NCBI GenBank assembly: GCA_026826555.1
Contig: JAKSZT010054568.1
Coordinates: forward strand, 9,741,752 to 9,805,751
DNA: 64,000 bases
Source of the DNA: Tolypeutes matacus
Taxonomy: Eukaryota; Chordata; Mammalia; Cingulata; Chlamyphoridae
Direction: 5' to 3'
Below are positions 20,840-30,345 of this stretch, one piece after another (within the stretch, counting starts at the first letter, position 1; each line of letters starts with the position of its first letter). The position numbers and the translations under genes are program-made. The notes below the pieces were generated by a model. That model made no database searches. It saw nothing but the letters and a program-made list of their open reading frames with translations, and was not told the origin of the DNA.

Positions 20840-21700
20840 CTCTGGCCACGGCCCCCACACCTCGTGCGAGCCCCTTGCTTGGTGTGCTCTTCTGCCGGCC
20901 TCGTGCTCCTCTCCCACTCTCTTCTCCGTTTCACAGGGTACCACTGCTCAGTTGTCCGGGCCAAAGCCCTGGAGCCAGGTGGGCTCTGCTCCTTCTTGCA
21001 CCTCTGTGCCCTCTAGGTCCCATCCAACATCAAGTTTTCTTGGGTTTTCCTCAGAGGTGCTCCCCATCCTTCTTCACTGCCGCCACCCCAGTCCAGTGCA
21101 AACCACAGCTTGGCCTGCTCGTGGAGCCTCCCAGCTCTTCTCCTTGCAGCCATGCCTCCTGCCACTGCTTCCACCCTCCACACAAAGGGACCCTTTTTTA
21201 AAAAATGTAAGTCAGAGCATATTCTCTTTCCTGCACCAAAGCCCCCAGTGGCTTCCAATTCAAATAAAGCCCAAAGAAAACCCTGGCCCTCTTTAAACCA
21301 CCTGAGTGGAGTGGTGGTTGAGCGCCTGCCTAGCACGTAGGAAGTCCCCGTTCAATCCCTGGTACCTCCTTAAAGAAAAGAGGAAGAAGGAAAGTGAAAG
21401 GGCCTATGAGCCCGGGCCTCTCCCTGCCCCCTTCCCGGGTCACTCCACTCCTCGCCAGCTTGCTGGCCTCTCCGTCTCCTGAGCACCCAAAGCTCCCCGT
21501 CCCCAGATGCTCTCCACACCACCGGCTCCATCTCGCCATCTGGGCTCAGCCCAACGCCAGCTTCCCAGGCCCCTCCTGAGCTGCCCACCCTCTCACTCGA
21601 TCCCGCTGGCGGCCGTGCTCGCGTCTCCAGCACTTACCGCTCTTCATGGCACCGCGTTTGTGCTCTGGCCTGCACGCCCCTCTCTCCACATCCAAGTGTG
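20840..21700 (+). repeat. LINE-2 (L2) fragment, interrupted by a SINE
   Basis: Phrases typical of L2 occur on both sides of the SINE at 21305. The 5' side has AAAAAATGTAAGTCAGAGCATATTC (21199), CCAGTGGCTTCCAATTCAAATAAAGCCCAAA (21246) and CTGGCCCTC (21283). The 3' side has CGGGCCTCTCCCTGCC and GTGTGAGCTGTGGGAGGACAGCG (21695). The SINE therefore jumped into an existing L2. Confidence 0.65.
21305..21385 (+). mobile_element. DAS-type SINE, short tRNA-like copy
   Basis: A short tRNA-like unit contains GTGGTTGAGCGCCTGCCTAG (A-box region), GTTCAATCCCTGGTACCTCC (B-box region, 21353) and an A/G-rich tail. It resembles the copy at 56463-56551 on the other strand. The insertion divides an older L2. Confidence 0.65.
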
Positions 21701-22189
21701 AGCTGTGGGAGGACAGCGCCTGGCCTGGGCGGCTCGTAATGGGACGACGACACCCTGTCGGAACTCCGCCTTCGGCTTCTGCGGCCCCTTCCCCGGCCGC
21801 CCGCTGGGGTTTCAGCTAGCGCTGGCCCTCCAGCTTGGCTGCACACTGCAAACACTGGGGAGCTCTCAGGGCCACTGGTGCCCGGGTCCCACCCCCAGCC
21901 CACGCCAGCTCATCGGTCTCGGGCGTGGCCTGGGGGGTCAGGATTGTTTTAAGTTCCCAGGTGAAGAACGGGCTGCAGAGTTTGGGGACTGCTCTGCTCT
22001 CCACCTCTTCTGCTGCGGGGGGCAGAAAACGGTCTTGGTAAAGTACTTTGAAAGAAGAAGAGAAAACTGGAGAAAAGAAAGGAAGAAACCACATTATTCG
22101 ACTGTCTGTCCTCTACGTGGTCCTGGACTCGGTGATTTCATATATGCTGTTTCAGTTAACTTTGAAAGAAGTACTGTGAGATAGGCACA
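21701..22189. other. Unannotated stretch
   Basis: GC-rich, then AT-rich sequence with no recognised gene or repeat. Confidence 0.4.
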
Positions 22190-22355
22190 CCCTATTTCAT
22201 CTATCGCACAAATACTTAGTGTTTGCCATTTTTCAGGCACTATTCTCACCTCTTCACCTATTCACTTATCTAATGTCCAAATCCATGAGGCCTCATTTTA
22301 AAGATGGCTCAGAGAGGTTAGGTAGCAAGCCCAAGGTCACACAGCGAAAAGGTGC
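22190..22355 (-). repeat. MIR SINE
   Basis: On the plus strand, GGCACTATTCTCACC (22236) is followed by AGATGGCTCAGAGAGGTTAGG (22302) and CCCAAGGTCACACAGCGAAAAGG (22330), the reverse complement of the MIR core in order. Confidence 0.7.
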
Positions 22356-22639
22356 TTCAGTCACCACTGTCTCCAGGGCCCAAGTCCGTGACCTACATTT
22401 TATCCTGCTTTGGTTACCATTTCAATTTCGTAAACAAACTGCAGGTCAAACACGTAAGATGTCTTGGCCAAGGGCTCACGCCGCAGTCACCTCATCAGAG
22501 TTCAAGCCCTGAGCTCTTTAGGCTCCTGCTTCTGGAGCGTCCTATGGGCTCAGCTCCACTCCAGGAGCTCTGAGAGCAGGGACCGCCCAGCTTACCGCTT
22601 CTTACTTTCCCAGAAAGCCGGCCATGATGGCGACAGAGT

Positions 22640-23110
22640 AGCTGCTTAATAAACGGTTAACGAAGAAGGAATGGAAGGAGTGTTCTCAATAAATGCAGCC
22701 AGATGAATTTCCAAGTACATATGGTATTTACAATCGGGCTCACCGCCTAGCAGAAGTTGTTCTTTAATAATAAGATTAGAATGATTTGCAATTAACACAT
22801 CAAAGCACCAGCTGACAGCACCCAGCTCCCTGCTCATTAGCCGACTCTCCTTCTTTATATATAAACGGGGGGCTGCAGTTTGTAAAACGCCTGTGTAAAT
22901 CGATGATCAGTGGTAGAAAAGGTCGCTAATCGTTGTGTTAATATGATAATCAAGCTCAGTGATGGAGAGCCAGCCGTTCTCTGACCAGGGAGGAAAATAT
23001 GCGTTCCAGATTCCACAATGAGTGAGCCAGTTTCAGAAACTGACTTCCCGCCTTCTTTCATTCCTTATTTAAGTCTCATTTAAAGTGTTGACTGATCCAG
23101 TAGCACAAGG
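22640..23110. promoter_or_regulatory. Candidate conserved regulatory element
   Basis: A repeat-free AT-rich island between GC-rich blocks contains CTTTAATAATAAGATTAG (22763), GATTTGCAATTAACAC (22782) and GCTAATCGTTGTGTTAATATG (22924). It also contains ATATATAAACGGGG (22857). The density of homeodomain- and bHLH-like motifs, the abrupt composition change and a CpG-rich block directly after it (23140-23215) suggest a regulatory element. Conservation cannot be judged here. Confidence 0.3.
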
Positions 23111-23289
23111 ACAATTTCAGAAGTCAAATATTAGGCACAGTCCCCGTCGCTCTCCTCTCCGAGGCTGTGCGGCTCTCCGCCCCTCGCCCCCGCCGTGCCG
23201 GCCGCCAGCCGCCAGGCTCCTCTGTCCTGGGAAACTCTCAGCCCAGCTAGAGGGCTGCTGTCCACGTGACCGCAGCGTGCTCCCTTCTG

Positions 23290-23390
23290 TCCCTTCCTGG
23301 TGTCCTTCCCTCAAGGCCTTTGCCATTCTGACATCATCCTCCCTTTGCAGATGAAGAGACTGAGGCACGGAGCGGTCAGGCTGCTCTCTC
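23290..23390 (-). repeat. Possible MIR relic
   Basis: TTTGCAGATGAAGAGACTGAGGCACGGAGCGG at 23344-23375 is the reverse complement of the MIR phrase around CCTCAGTTTCCTCATC. Confidence 0.5.
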
Positions 23391-23589
23391 CACCTCGTTT
23401 GCTGATGTTCTGCCACCCTCTGTCTTTGACCGAGGGCAGCACCCAGCTCTACCGGCTCCCCCTCTGGGTCTCGGGTGTCTTCAAGTGTAGAATGAGGGTA
23501 AAAGTAACTCCCTCTGCAGGTTGCTGTGAAGACAAATGGAATTAATCGCTGTGAAACCCCACAGCACCTGCCACACAGGACTGCTCAGG

Positions 23590-23680
23590 CATGCAGCCAG
23601 CTCTGCCATCCACGGGCTGTTTGCCTCAATTTCTTCATCTGTAGAATGGGGATAATGATATTACATTCCTTAGTTTGGGA
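23590..23680 (+). repeat. MIR SINE fragment
   Basis: GCCTCAATTTCTTCATCTGTAGAATGGGGATAATGAT (23622-23658) is a clear MIR core. Confidence 0.7.
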
Positions 23681-23689
23681 AATGGATGG

Positions 23690-24006
23690 TGGTGATGGTA
23701 GCAAATTGTGAATGTAAATATCCACAATTTTAGATTTGAATTTGAATGTGGTTAAAAGGAGAAATTTTAGATTGTGTATTTTACTAGAATAAAGATTTTT
23801 TAAAATATCTTTGGGCCCACACACTACAAACAGTGAAACTTGAGGTAAACCATGGACTATAGTTAATAGCACAATTATTAAAAAAGGGCTTTAATCAATT
23901 GCAACACGTGTTCCATACCAATGCAAGGTGGTGATACTAGGGTGGAAAGCCTGTATTTTATGCATGATTTTCCTGTAAATGCACACCTTCTCTAATAAAA
24001 AAAATT
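23690..24006 (+). mobile_element. LINE-1 3' end, likely Xenarthra lineage
   Basis: AACCATGGACTATAGTTAATAGC (23848), CAATTGCAACACGTGTTCCATACC (23897), AATGCAAGGTGGTGATACTAGG (23920), CCTGTATTTTATGCATGATTTTCCTG (23951) and a TCTAATAAAAAAAATTAC end (23993) form a LINE-1 3' UTR with a short poly-A. I recall this arrangement from armadillo and sloth LINE-1 copies. No ORF2 sequence is present, so the copy is strongly 5' truncated. Confidence 0.5.
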
Positions 24007-24529
24007 ACATTTCTCGTGGGAATTTTGTGAAGATTAAGTGAAATAATGTGTCTGAATTGCTGACAACACCCCTAGATGGCTGGTGGAGCAATTCCACGCT
24101 GGCGCTTGTCCAGACGCAGGCCTGCTACGGTTCCATCAGCATCTACGGACCACCTCGTTTCCGGCTGTTTTCCCTGAGCCCAGGCACAGTCCCTCTCCCA
24201 CGGTTCTCTGTGGCTTCCTTAACTACCACTTCAGTGCACGTGGAATAGGTTATCTCGGCGTGGCCCATTTGCCGGTAGGTTTCGAGTCTAAGACCATTTC
24301 CTGGACGTGTACTCAGCGCCAGTTCTGAGCAGGTCTTTGGATGACATAAAGACATATCCATGAGTTCTCTTCCCGACCCTCAAGACAACCGCAGCCCAGG
24401 ATGACCCCTGCTCTAACAGCGGCTTAGGGAAACTGCCGCAGCTCGGGGGAGGAAGAAGTCAGTTCTGTCTAAGGGGAGATTTGGGCTTTTAAACTAAGCA
24501 AGCTCTTTCTAGAAACGCCTTCTGGTGAC

Positions 24530-24690
24530 TGTGACCAGAAGGCTGGAAGACTCGAATGGGAAAGGGCCGGCAAGGTCACTTTGCTGACGGAAACGGAGGC
24601 CCAGAGAAGACAGAGCTGCCCAAGGACACACAGCACGGCCGGGTGGGAGCGAACAAGGCCTTTATGGGCAGCAGGAGCCAGGAGTTCAGG
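24530..24690 (-). repeat. MIR SINE fragment
   Basis: GACGGAAACGGAGGCCCAGAGAAG (24586) and CTGCCCAAGGACACACAGCACGG (24617) correspond to the reverse complement of MIR. Confidence 0.6.
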
Positions 24691-26744
24691 ACCGAAAAGC
24701 TCTCTGGTCCAGACCAGATGCCCTGGCTGTCCTCGTCCCACCTACCTCAGGGGACTCAGAATGGCGTAAAATGTTAGTTCAGGACGCGTTCATTTAGGAT
24801 TGTTTTGCTTATTTAAAGTCTCATTGACTTGGCCTCTAAAAATTGCTCTAAATAAATGGAAGTACAGATAGGCTTATACCTTGCGAAGCATTTTCTCATT
24901 ATCTCATTTGAGCAAAGATTTTTAAGATCGCCAATAGAGATCAGGTTCAAAGAGACAAAGCAACTCATCTGAAGACCTCCCACCAGAAGGCGGCAGGGGC
25001 TCAAACCCAGATCTCCCAGCCCAGGGTCTTTTCCTAGCTTGTTTGCTGAAGTGACTTTGGTTTTGCTGTTACTATTTTAACAAACGCAATAGCCTCAGCT
25101 TTCACCTCATGCTATGAAAACTGGAACACCGGTGAGTCTCCTGAAACGCTCTCATCTGCTCAAGCGCAGTAGAAGGCCCAGCTCGCTGCACTCGTTCCGG
25201 GTGTGTGAGTGACTGTGGGCCACGCAGCCCCTGAGCCAAGTGCACTCCTCAGCTCAAGGACATCGTGCAGACTCGAGGCTAACAGACAATTACTGGGAAG
25301 CTGCTGGCTGCAGTGACGGTTCCGGCCACGGCCTGGGTGCTGGAGGATGTGCCAGCGAGGGCTGCGCGTTTTAGAGGGCCAGAGCAGAAGGCAAGTGTGC
25401 CAAGCTCCTCCCAAAGGCAGCGCTCCTTCGTCAGAGGACACTTGGTCCTCTGGAGGCTGCTTTGAAGAGCTTCGGGGAAGGAGGCCCTCCAACTGGCTCA
25501 CCCAGACCCCGCAGCCCAGACGGCATTCCGCGGGGAGCCCTGAAGAAGCATTTACGTGGAGGCCGCTCTGTTCCGGGGCTCGGGTGCAGTCCACGGCTCA
25601 CAGGGCTGTGTCCGTCCCAAGCAGAAGATGCCTAGCTACCTCTGCTTCTGACCAGTTCTAACGGCTACACACCCACGAGAGAAAGAGAGAGAGAGACAAG
25701 GTCTAGCAAAGACAGGAAAATAAGCGGGGCTGGGGGTGGGTTTTCGTCTCGCCCCAGCCACAGTCCACGGCAGCCACCCAGCCGTGTGGCGTTGCCGAGT
25801 CCAGATCTGCACGCCTGAGAAATCCGTGGACGGGCGAGCTCTGCCACGCGCTCACACCCCCCACACCGGCCCCCAGGAGAGGGTCCCTGAGCCTCAGTCC
25901 AGCCCGCCCACCTCCGCTGGGGAATGTTGTGACAAACTGGCTCTCCTGGGCCCCAACGGTGTGTCTGTACAAGGCCCTTGTGAGGCCACGGGCTGCTCTC
26001 GGTGGGATGCCCAGAAGCCGTTCCCCTTCACATCTTCTCCCCTTCACAGCTGCCGCCTCCCACATCCTCCGCTTCATGTACACATTCACCCAAAATGGAT
26101 CAGCCTAAGACCCCCAGGAGCTCTGGGCCGCCCAGGGAGCTGGCAACGGGGACTCTGAAAAGGTAGGTACTTCGTTGCACACTGAATTGAGGAGAGAATG
26201 GAGGAGAGGGGTTTTCAGGCTGGAGAACCCTGGAGGAAAGGTAGGAAAGCACGAAAACGCCTGGGCCGGCCTTTAGAACCCTCTGACTCACCTGGACCGG
26301 TAAGCAGCTCAGGCCGCCTCAGGTCAGGCCCTGGCTGAGTCTGGGGCCCTAACGGTTAGCTGGTCGATAACCAGGGGTTCCTGTGCTGCTGAGGCGCTGA
26401 GCAGGCTCTCCGGCAGCCTTTGGGCTCTGCTGAGACAGCTGCCCCCCCTGGGTGTCCACTGAGCCCACCTGAGGGGCGACCTGGCCACCTGGGCTGGAGC
26501 CGGGCCCCACGGAGCCCCCGGTGGACTGCGGTCTGTGGCAGCCTGAGCCTTCCTGACTTTCCTGTGAGACGCTGTCTCCTGTCTCTTTCTCCCCCTTCTC
26601 TTCTTATCTGGAACTAGCTGGGACGCTCTCCCAGGCTGCCCCAAAGCACGCAAGTGTGTGCGGGACTCGTGGGCTTCCTCCTCTCGCTTACCGCCGTGTA
26701 ATTTCCCACCAAGCGCAGGTTGTCCCCAGTGCCTTTCCTTTCTC
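24691..26744. other. Unique stretch, mostly GC-rich
   Basis: No gene recognised. A weak MIR-like relic (AACCCAGATCTCCCAGCCCAGG near 25003) and a GAGAAAGAGAGAGAGAGA tract (25678-25696) are present. Open frames of 100-144 codons on both strands have no domains and overlap. Confidence 0.4.
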
Positions 26745-26930
26745 CTACAAGTCAATGCTTCTCAGACTTGCTTTTCACGTGCCTGAGACTCTTTGGGCAT
26801 TTTGCTAAAAGGCAGATTCTGATTCGGCAGGTCTGGGGCAGGACGAGGGTCCTGCATTTGTAACAAACTCCCAGGTGAGGCCGAGGCTACGGGCCCTGGA
26901 CCCACGCCGTGAGGAGGGGGTAGCCTGGGG
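26745..26930 (+). repeat. MER5A-like hAT-Charlie DNA transposon
   Basis: CAATGCTTCTCAGACTTGC (26752), CAGATTCTGATTCGGCAGGTCTGGGGCAGG (26814) and CATTTGTAACAAACTCCCAGGTGAGG (26855) follow the MER5A consensus in order. This is a non-autonomous DNA transposon with no coding capacity. Confidence 0.75.
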
Positions 26931-27365
26931 TGGCATTGCTCCCCACTGCTCCTTCTAATGAAACCGCCTTGCAGAGTCCCCAGGACGCCGGCAGGCTTCC
27001 ATCTGCGTCTCCACCAGCCTCCGGCGCCGGCCCAGAGACTCAGCATGGAGACTCAGCCCCCCGGGCCGCTCCTGTGGCTGCCCCTGGCTCCTCCCCCAAC
27101 CCTCGAGGTGGTCCAGGAGGCATCCCTGCCCCCGGTGTTCAAAGGTGAGCTGAGGAAGCTCCCTGCCGCCGAGCTGCTCAGGCCCACGTGCGTGACACGC
27201 CGAACGTCTCCCCCAGGGCCTGTCACCGCCACCGGCACACGGAGTCGATAGCGAGCCTCGCCGTGCCCAGTGAGGACGGAAGTCGCCGCTGCCGTGGCCG
27301 CTCTCGGTCGCCTGATCTTTTGAGGGCCTCAGCACATCCTCCACTCTTTAAAACAGCGGGCGGAG

Positions 27366-27548
27366 GGAAGCGGCTGTGGCTCAATCAGTGGGGCTCCCGT
27401 TTGCCATATGGGAGGCCCTGGGTTCGGTTCCCTGGGCCTCCTGGTGAAGGCAGGCCCACCCGCACGGCGTGGTTAGCTGACCCAGCGAGCACAAGCAGCA
27501 AGGGGGGGATAAATGAATAAATAAATAAAATCTTTAAAAAAAAACAAC
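27366..27548 (+). mobile_element. DAS-III-like SINE with 14-bp target duplication
   Basis: A tRNA-like head has an A box in TGTGGCTCAATCAGTGGGG and a B box GGTTCGGTTCCC. A tRNA-unrelated body (GCACGGCGTGGTTAGCTGACC, 27457) is followed by a (AATA)n/ATCTTT-A-rich tail. The flanks carry the exact duplication AACAGCGGGCGGAG at 27352-27365 and 27549-27562. Nearly identical to the copies at 43570 and 54788, so it belongs to a young family. Confidence 0.85.
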
Positions 27549-27599
27549 AACAGCGGGCGGAGTGTGCGCCTTCGGCTCCAGGCCCCTCGGGTAGTTCTG

Positions 27600-27730
27600 C
27601 TCTCGTCTCACCGTGACCCTGCTGGTCACAGCTGTTAGTCGCCCTTTTCTCCGTTGCAGAAATAAAAGCTTGAACAAACTGAGTAACTTGCTCAAGGCCT
27701 GGCAGGACAGGGCTCAGAGTCAGGGGCACG
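27600..27730 (-). repeat. Possible MIR relic
   Basis: AACAAACTGAGTAACTTGCTCAAGGCC at 27674-27700 resembles the reverse complement of MIR ('taagtaacttgcccaaggtc'). Confidence 0.45.
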
Positions 27731-28710
27731 GGACAGCACAGTGTGCTCCCACTTCGGCCCACTTGATTCCGTAGCTGCAGGACTTGCACCGGCTCCTCTT
27801 TGCGGTCCTCGCATCACCTCCCACGGGGCCTCGCTGCTCCAGAGATGCTGTCGCCATCACGAGCCCGCTGCTGGGCAGAGTTAAAAGGAGGCCGACTCGA
27901 TAAGGCCTTATAATACACTGCATTCCAGCACCTTGGGGTAAAGCTAGCACGGCTTCGTCTGCTGTAGAGAAGACGACGATACAAATGGACATACAGTTAG
28001 AAACAGGGCAATGAAGCCATGCTACGTATTCCCTTCTGCTTCAGACTTTCTTCTGGGTCAAAGAAGCGGCAGCGTTTTTTATTTCCTTCTTAGCAGTAGT
28101 AAGTATACATAACACTGTTTTAGCACCTAGCGTTTGTCAGGCGTGCATCATTTCACGTCCTCCTCACAGCAAGCCCAGGGACCCCGGCCCACGTCAGATC
28201 ACAGCTTCTCCGGCCTCTCTCCTCTGCTCTTTGTTTTCACCACATTGTCCTTCTAATAATGATGCACGGTTTGAAAATGGGACCCGATGGACTGGCGTGG
28301 GCATTTTGAAATCACCGGCTGTTGTTTGTTTTCGCATAGCCACCATTTCCATCGCCATTCCGTCCTCTGCCTTCCCACTCACGCCAGCCCTTGACGCAGG
28401 TGCACTTCTTGCTAGGCCGTGGAGGAAGGGGCTGAGGGGCAGAGAAGAGTTGCCTTTCGCCAGAGGTCACCCAAATTCAAGTTCAGCAGCCCAAGAAGTA
28501 ATTTTACTCGGAGATTCCACCCCCTGTGAGGAGCTTCTACCCCCAATCCCACGTCCACGGACACACTTACTTAACGACAGTAGAGTTTCCATTTCTGGTG
28601 AAACCAGATTGCATTGCTTTTGGCCAAAGTCCGTGCAAGACTTGCAGCGAGTGAAAAACCATGCAGGCCCAGGCCGCTCCGAGCCAGTTCTCCAGCAGGC
28701 ACACCTGAGC

Positions 28711-28740
28711 ACGTAAACAGTGACGTCACAGAGCCAATCT
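28711..28740. promoter_or_regulatory. Perfect CRE next to a CCAAT box
   Basis: The palindromic cAMP response element TGACGTCA sits at 28721-28728 and a CCAAT box at 28734-28738. This spacing is typical of promoters. No transcript start or exon can be seen nearby, so function is inference. Confidence 0.35.
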
Positions 28741-29646
28741 CCTAAAGGTCCTCACGGGAATGCCTCGCTTAAATGTCTGCCGGAGACTGGGACGCGACAC
28801 CCAAAGTGGGCTCTGTTCTGGCTTTTCAAGCAGTGAAAGGAAGAAGTGGAAACGCACTGCCCGTGCCGGTGCCAGGCGTCAGTCACCTTCCTTCTGTAGG
28901 ACTGGTCCTCAGAGGGCGACTTCCCCAAGGCCTGGGGACTCGGGCACGAGAGGCAGATGAGATACTGGGGACGAGCCTGATGTCTGCCTCTGCTGTGAAA
29001 ACAGTCGTGTCTGGGAACAGATGGCCGGGAACCGTTGTCTGGGCTGGGTGGGGGTGTGCCAGGAGCAGAGCGTTGCCTCGGGGAGACTGTGGGAGCAAGG
29101 CAGGAGGTTTCCCCCTCCTCGTCCTTTAGCCTCAGCACCTGCTATAGTGTTCAGGGGTGGGTTGGCCCCCAAAATGTATTTGTTGGCTGGATGGAGAAAG
29201 GACGGGAGGCGAGCCTCATCCTGCCTCGGGTCAGGAGAGCCAGCCTGCAGCGCAGGGCGGCAGAGTGCCTGGACCAGAGCCGAACCCACAGGCAGAGGCA
29301 TTGGGCGGGTGCAAGGGGCAGGGGGCAGCGGGAATGGGAGCTGGGGAAGAGAGGAGCTGCACCAGGGAGGCCCCAGGCCAGCTGCAGAGTGCGCTCCTTG
29401 CTCCCCGGCTGGAGTAACGGGTCGTGGAGTTTTAAGGAAGCTGATTGCAGCCTTCTGGTGGCAACGGGGACATGTGGGAGGCAGGGGCAGGGCTGGGGCT
29501 GCTCAGCGCCCAGGAAGAGGGAGCTACCGTGGTGCAGGCCTGGAGGAGCCCAGCGGCCACGCGGGTGGGGGAGCCCTTTCCGGGGAGATGACGGCTCCCA
29601 GGCTTCTTGGATGCCAGCAGCAAGGGAGAGGGGCCAGGCCAAGGCC

Positions 29647-29694
29647 CCTCTCCTCTCTCCTCTCTCCTCTCTCCTCTCTCCTCTCTCCTCTCTC
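29647..29694 (+). repeat. (CCTCTCT)n heptamer microsatellite
   Basis: About six to seven copies of a 7-base pyrimidine unit run directly into the N gap, so the true array is probably longer. Confidence 0.9.
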
Positions 29695-29704
29695 NNNNNN
29701 NNNN
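29695..29704. other. Assembly gap (10 N)
   Basis: Ten Ns at the end of the heptamer array. The real size of the missing part is unknown. Any open frame crossing it (for example 29021-30352) is not reliable. Confidence 1.
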
Positions 29705-29739
29705 CTGGGGTGCTGCTCTTTTCTGTTTCAAAACAGCTG

Positions 29740-30345
29740 CAACTTGCCGCCGGCGTTTCCAAACGACGGAGGAGCCTGCCCGGCGGCCCGGCCCCTGCTT
29801 CCTGCACCCCTCGGACTCCGCGAGACCCCTGCCCCGGGAGTGGGAAGAGGGGCAGATGCCTGTGGGCCGGGGCTGCGTCTCCGCAGAGACCCCCGCGGCC
29901 TCCCGGGGCTCGCATTCCTGAAGCCCCTGGCTCCCTTCCCGACGCTCCTGCCGCACAAAGGAAAGAATTTTGCGTTTCCTTCTCCTCCTCCTCCTCCTCG
30001 CTCGCCGGCCTCCCTCGCTCCCTCTCGCTCTCCCCCGACCCCGCTCCTTTCACATTTCAAAGCCGCCCTTGAATGCCTGACTATTCAGCCCGTCGGGGCA
30101 GTCAAAGCCGGGCGGTGGCGGCCCTGCCCGCGACCCGCCATCTGTATGCAAATGGCCCGGCCAGCAGCTCGGCCGGCCGGGGCGGCAATTATCCGAGGCC
30201 GGGGGCCTGCCCGGCAGCTGCACCGCGGCGGTGGCAGATGGCAGGGCTTGGCAGCCACGCCTGCCTGGAGGTGGCCGCGCCACACACGGGGGGGCGGGCG
30301 CCGGAGACGGGGCTTGGTGCCGAGCGCCCGGCACTTGGCGAGCAT
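29740..30345. promoter_or_regulatory. CpG-island-like block with octamer motif
   Basis: A GC-rich block in which CpG is not depleted, unlike the flanking sequence. Within it lie a run of TCC triplets (29979-29998), a perfect POU octamer ATGCAAAT (30146-30153) flanked by an imperfect palindrome (GCCATCTG / AAATGGC), and GCAATTATCCGAGG (30185). No start codon with convincing coding or splice signals was found. It could be a distal CpG-rich enhancer or the edge of a promoter. Confidence 0.45.

Noticed and set aside
27366..27548. tRNA gene
   Set aside because: The tRNA-like head belongs to a SINE with target duplications, a long body and an A-rich tail, so no cloverleaf tRNA is intended.
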